This document shows positions 60,711-64,000 of a stretch of 64,000 nt of DNA, piece by piece; the stretch's first letter is position 1; each line of letters starts with the position of its first letter. The notes under the pieces were generated by a model. The model saw only the letters and a program-made list of their open reading frames with translations, was not told the origin of the DNA and did no database searches. The DNA is from Flavobacterium sp. IB48 (GTDB lineage Bacteria > Bacteroidota > Bacteroidia > Flavobacteriales > Flavobacteriaceae): assembly GCF_016405855.1 (NCBI RefSeq), contig NZ_JAEFCA010000003.1, positions 54,843-118,842 on the forward strand. The letters are read 5' to 3'. The position numbers and the translations under genes were made by a program.

Positions 60711-61199
60711 AATTTAAAAACCTGTTTTACAGGATATTTTTTTAATTAAGTTCTAATTTACAAAAGATATTTTAAACCTTTTCTTTTTTTTATTTCTGTT
60801 AACATTCTTATTAAATTTTAACAAGAATACATTATTCTCAATACATTAACATTAACATAAAATAGAAACGTAAATTTTTATTTTTTATGTAATTCATCTA
60901 AGAAATTAGTATTTAGTCGATATTATACATTTTTTTAAAATTTTAACTAAATACTTGATTATTAATTATTTACAACATTAAAAACAAACCTATTTTCATC
61001 AAAAGAGCAAAAAAATGTACGAAAAAATTCTACTTTTTTGAGTTAAAAAAAAGTGTTTTTGGGTCATTTTTTTCGAAAAAAGTAACACTTCAACGAGTTT
61101 TTTGGTTAGTTACAGATAAAAAAATAATATTAGAAAAACTCTAATATAACTTTGATTCTGTTAAAATTTCATAAATACTTTAAAATAAAATCTTAAGTT
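60711..61199. other. 489-bp AT-rich intergenic region between divergent genes
   Basis: No gene or RNA is recognisable. It is extremely AT-rich with many A and T tracts. Visible elements are a CCTGT-TTT-ACAGG hairpin near 60720-60735, an AAGTGTT/AACACTT inverted pair around 61050-61090, and a TAACTTTG -7 element at 61147-61154 for the next gene. It probably holds the regulatory region of the adhesin cluster to the right. Confidence 0.6.
61147..61154 (+). promoter_or_regulatory. -7 promoter element of the adhesin cluster
   Basis: TAACTTTG matches TAnnTTTG, 45 bp before the ATG at 61200; no clear -33 TTG. Confidence 0.45.
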
Positions 61200-61811
61200 A
61201 TGAAAACTAAATCTACTCTTGAAAAAGCGGTGAAATTTGTAAGCAATTGTAAGATTATTTTTTCGCAAAGAAAAAACATCTTTCAAAAGAACTTTTTTAC
61301 GCTGCTACTCTGCTTGATTACAACGGTTTTATTTGCACAGTCTGGTTCGTGTGGTTCGGAAATCACTATTGATGGATCAAATGAGCAAAAATTTACAGGT
61401 GCAGAAACTTCCTTTGTGCTTCAAATTAAAAATACTGGAAACGCAACAGATACTTATCAATTATCTGCGGATAATTTTTCAGACTTCAATGAAAATCCAG
61501 ATGGAAGCTCTTCAAAAAGCAATGTTTTATTCACTAATAGACTGGAAAACAAAACCATTACTCTTGCTCCAGGAGAAAGCAAAGAATTTTACATAAAGCT
61601 TAATCCAAGAGATCTTAGTCAGCTTGATCAATGGAACGGGACTAAAATCATTGCAACATCTTCTACTTGTCCTCAAAGCATAAGCCAAACTATTGTTTAC
61701 ACCTATGTCCCTCCAAAAAAAACAAAAGGGGTTGGGTTTAACGACTTCATCTTAGATTTTAAAAAGATCGCAGCTTCTAAAACACTTTATGCTTTAAACT
61801 ACCAAATGTAG
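61200..61811 (+). CDS. hypothetical exported protein, companion of the SprB-repeat protein
   Basis: A 203-residue protein. The start is long (residues 1-30, rich in Lys), then a hydrophobic segment FFTLLLCLITTVLFAQ with cleavage likely at about 47. The mature part has a CARDB/DUF11-like beta-sandwich: ETSFVLQIKNTGNATDTYQLSADN and TITLAPGESKEFYIKLNPRDL, found in proteins of cell-surface assembly. I do not recognise the family. It lies 54 bp upstream of a giant SprB-repeat protein gene, so co-expression is likely. A strongly basic tail (KKTKGVGFNDFILDFKK) follows the domain. Confidence 0.65.
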   Translation: MKTKSTLEKAVKFVSNCKIIFSQRKNIFQKNFFTLLLCLITTVLFAQSGSCGSEITIDGSNEQKFTGAETSFVLQIKNTGNATDTYQLSADNFSDFNENPDGSSSKSNVLFTNRLENKTITLAPGESKEFYIKLNPRDLSQLDQWNGTKIIATSSTCPQSISQTIVYTYVPPKKTKGVGFNDFILDFKKIAASKTLYALNYQM

Positions 61812-61865
61812 TAGTCATTCGTTTTACTCGTAGTTCTAATTACAGCAATATTAAAAATATTTAAT

Positions 61866-64000
61866 ATGAAAAACTTTACATTTAAGATCAATTTACAAAT
61901 TCTTTTAAGCCTTGTATTGAGCACTTTATGCATCAATATTTATGCTGGCGAAGGTTCTAAACAAACAACTCCAGATGTTAATCATAGAGCTTCTCTTTGC
62001 ATAAATAATGATGAATACGGAAATTTTGCTCGATATGGTTCAACCAATGAACAAAGGCTTTACATTAGAATTCAAAATCCAAATAGCGAAAAGGTGTACT
62101 TAGGTTTTACTAGAGCCAGAAGAACTGCACCAGATAACAGCAACGAAATAGATTCTAAGTTCAGAATTATGAAACCTGACGGTACGGTTGCTTTTGCTAG
62201 TTATAATTTGACCAGTCTTACAGCAAACATAACAGGTACTGAAGCTCAACGCCTTTCAAGAGCCCAAAATGGTCCGAATGGAGTCGATGGAGTTACTACT
62301 GCTGGTTATGTTCCTATTGTATTTGATCCAACAGGTATGCCTGCTGGTGATTATTGGATTGAATTTGAAAGCAACAGTTCAAACTACTCTGAACTTTATT
62401 ATAATTATTATGATATAACTGTAGCTAACAACAGTACTAAAAATTCAATTCCAGGTCGTCTTTATTCAAAACGTTGGGCTTTTGCCATGAACAATGTTAC
62501 CACCGATTTTACAGGAGCTTTCTATGTTTTTGCTCCCGACAATGGCTCTACAACTGGAGCTACTACTCAAAATGGTTTTGTTAATAAAATCAATTTCAAT
62601 GGTGCAGGTTTTAGACCATGGTATTTCAATGTTGCTTTTAACAATACAGGTCCGGGAAATTCAGGAAATGCTGCAAATGATCAAAAAAGCGTTTACAATG
62701 CTTCTGATGCCACAAAAATGAGTCCGAAGTATGAGGTTTTCTTAAACGATCCTGATATTAATGTCTGGAAAAACGGAACTTACAACGGCAACATAGTCAT
62801 TAACGGAATCACCAATTGTGGTATTGGAGAAAGCAATATCAATATAAGCGTTTTTAAAAGCGGAACAATTGAAATACTTCTTGATTTTAATGGCGGAGAC
62901 GGAATTTATACTCCAGGAACCAAAGATGTCTTGACAACTCAAACTGTTACTGCATCAGGCGCTCCTCCTTATGCCGTAAGTGTTCCTTGGAACGGAAAAG
63001 ATGGTTTAGGAAACACGATCGCACAAGGAACAAATATACCTATTGTCGTTACATTTGGGCAGGCTGCATTCCATTTCCCAATATATGATGTAGAAGAAAA
63101 TCAATATGGTTTTTCATGCACAACTGTAAGACCAGCAGCTCCATCAGGATACGTTTTAAAGTTTTACTGGGATGACAGCGCCATTACTTATACTGGCGGT
63201 ACTTTTGATGCCAAAGTAAACCTAACAGGTTGTACACCTAACAGTACTCCTCCTAGTAATTGCCACAGATGGAATGGTTTTAATTCTAACAATAATGGTT
63301 CTCCACAATATGGTAATTTAAATACGATAAATACTTGGTGGTATGCCAATCGAGATTTTGTAACATCAACTATTGTTTTACCTCCATTTTACACGGTTGC
63401 ATTAGATACAAAATCTAATGTAAAATGTTTTGGAGGCAATGATGGTACTATTCAGATAAAAGCTACCAACGGAACCGCTCCATATACGTATTACATAAAC
63501 GGCGGTACGACTCCAAATACTTTACAAAATTTAACAGCAGGAACTTATGACATTAAAGTTGTTGATGCAAATGGTTGTTCTGCAAATGTTAATGGTGTTG
63601 TAATTACACAACCTTTAGCAGCTCTCGCTTTGGCAGCTTCTTCTAAAACAGATGCCTCTTGCTTTGGTGCCAGCACTGGAAGCGTAACGGCAGGAACTGT
63701 GACAAACGCGATTGGAACTGTAACCTACTCTTGGAAAAATAGTGTAAATGTGGTGGTAGGAACTACTGCAACTGTTTCAAATCTTCCGGCGGGAACTTAT
63801 ACGGTGACCGTTACAGACACCTGCTCTTCACAATCCAATTCTGTTACAATAGGTCAGCCTGCGGCGGCTTTAGCTTTAGGCGCATCTTCTAAAACTGATG
63901 CTTCTTGTTTTGGAAAAAGCACTGGTTCTGTAACAGCTGGAACCGTGACAAACGCGATTGGAACGGTAAACTACTCTTGGAAAAACAGTGCAAATGTGGT
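61866..64000 (+). CDS. giant SprB-repeat surface protein (partial, C-terminus off the right edge)
   Basis: An open frame of 711 codons from ATG 61866 to the window edge. A signal peptide (to about 26, NIYAGEG) is followed by a 490-residue N-terminal region with several beta-rich parts. From about residue 515 there are SprB repeats (PF13573-like): VKCFGGNDGTIQIKA, then TYDIKVVDANGCSANV and DASCFGASTGSVTAG, then TYTVTVTDTCSSQSN. Repeat units are about 82 residues. SprB of F. johnsoniae is the adhesin moved by the gliding machinery, so this is probably an SprB-like adhesin or type IX secreted surface protein. The missing C-terminal end should carry the sorting signal. Confidence 0.85.
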   Translation, partial: MKNFTFKINLQILLSLVLSTLCINIYAGEGSKQTTPDVNHRASLCINNDEYGNFARYGSTNEQRLYIRIQNPNSEKVYLGFTRARRTAPDNSNEIDSKFRIMKPDGTVAFASYNLTSLTANITGTEAQRLSRAQNGPNGVDGVTTAGYVPIVFDPTGMPAGDYWIEFESNSSNYSELYYNYYDITVANNSTKNSIPGRLYSKRWAFAMNNVTTDFTGAFYVFAPDNGSTTGATTQNGFVNKINFNGAGFRPWYFNVAFNNTGPGNSGNAANDQKSVYNASDATKMSPKYEVFLNDPDINVWKNGTYNGNIVINGITNCGIGESNINISVFKSGTIEILLDFNGGDGIYTPGTKDVLTTQTVTASGAPPYAVSVPWNGKDGLGNTIAQGTNIPIVVTFGQAAFHFPIYDVEENQYGFSCTTVRPAAPSGYVLKFYWDDSAITYTGGTFDAKVNLTGCTPNSTPPSNCHRWNGFNSNNNGSPQYGNLNTINTWWYANRDFVTSTIVLPPFYTVALDTKSNVKCFGGNDGTIQIKATNGTAPYTYYINGGTTPNTLQNLTAGTYDIKVVDANGCSANVNGVVITQPLAALALAASSKTDASCFGASTGSVTAGTVTNAIGTVTYSWKNSVNVVVGTTATVSNLPAGTYTVTVTDTCSSQSNSVTIGQPAAALALGASSKTDASCFGKSTGSVTAGTVTNAIGTVNYSWKNSANV
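63641..64000 (+). repeat. 246-bp tandem repeat within the SprB-like gene
   Basis: Sequence from 63641 recurs from 63887 with about 246-bp period (82 codons), and the two copies stay closely similar at DNA level, for example GTGACAAACGCGATTGGAAC in both. The second copy is cut by the window edge. Nearly identical DNA suggests recent duplication or gene conversion. Confidence 0.8.

Noticed and set aside
60720..60735. Terminator upstream of sixA
   Set aside because: The CCTGT/ACAGG stem is only 5 bp and lies in the sixA leader on the non-template side, so it is not supported as a terminator.
62494..62721. Plus-strand open frame inside the SprB-like gene
   Set aside because: Its composition (poly-Leu/Met) is that of a frameshifted reading; the frame from 61866 is open throughout and has a signal peptide.

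Overview
The window is a piece of a Bacteroidota chromosome, almost certainly a Flavobacterium close to F. johnsoniae. DNA is AT-rich. Promoters carry the Bacteroidota -7 octamer TAnnTTTG instead of a sigma70 -10 box. Ribosome-binding sites are A-rich rather than GGAGG. Typical clade genes are present: SprB-repeat adhesin, DUF3822-rsmD, fused alpha/beta 2-oxoacid dehydrogenase E1, SIMPL protein, and a zinc-module-less DnaX. Nearly all the DNA is ordinary chromosomal coding sequence; I see no phage, insertion sequence, CRISPR array or tRNA gene.

Layout. 1-1.5 kb: start of a secreted fibronectin-III protein running off the left edge. 1.8-8.5 kb: a minus-strand efflux operon (TetR, TolC-like OMP, HlyD-like lipoprotein, two ABC ATPases, two ABC-2 permeases). 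8.8-20.5 kb: single housekeeping and envelope genes (DUF2490, YheT-like hydrolase, sensor kinase, SIMPL, rhomboid, LpxL-like acyltransferase, glmM, ACP phosphodiesterase, gamma-glutamyltransferase, ClC channel). 20.6-24.4 kb: LytTR regulator overlapping a huge beta-propeller histidine kinase. 24.6-27 kb: EcsC protein, WYL regulator and two tiny membrane proteins, tied together by a repeated operator-promoter pattern. 27-31 kb: uvrA and a LOG-family gene, separated by two different dispersed repeat elements. 31.4-43.9 kb: M1-peptidase-like protein without catalytic motif, E1 dehydrogenase, kdsB, PQQ propeller, ygiD, RecD-like helicase, DUF3822-rsmD. 44-49.2 kb: outer-membrane receptor and hydrolase divergent from an OmpR-type two-component system with three 11-bp operator repeats between them. 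49.2-53.3 kb: small envelope proteins, a dicarboxylate symporter, the RNase P RNA gene and two BON-domain genes. 53.6-55.4 kb: dnaX, split by an A10 run into gamma- and tau-like frames. 55.4-60.7 kb: quinone reductase, Crp-like regulator, TMEM175 channel, then ppx-ppk1-sixA for polyphosphate. 61.2-64 kb: a secreted companion protein and the start of a giant SprB-repeat surface protein running off the right edge.

The points most worth a second look are: (1) three transcription units around the WYL regulator share TGACA-N5-TG(A/T)CA placed exactly 11 nt before a -7-like element, suggesting an undescribed WYL/EcsC regulon; (2) dnaX contains the slippery heptamer A AAA AAG in the correct phase inside ten A residues, with an intact tau extension in the -1 frame; (3) the two-component system at 47-49 kb has a PhoB-type triple 11-bp repeat; (4) a palindrome resembling a dispersed Flavobacterium repeat forms a helix in RNase P RNA; (5) a pseudo-peptidase appears fused to an outer-membrane barrel. 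All functional names come from reading motifs and family resemblance; no search was run.
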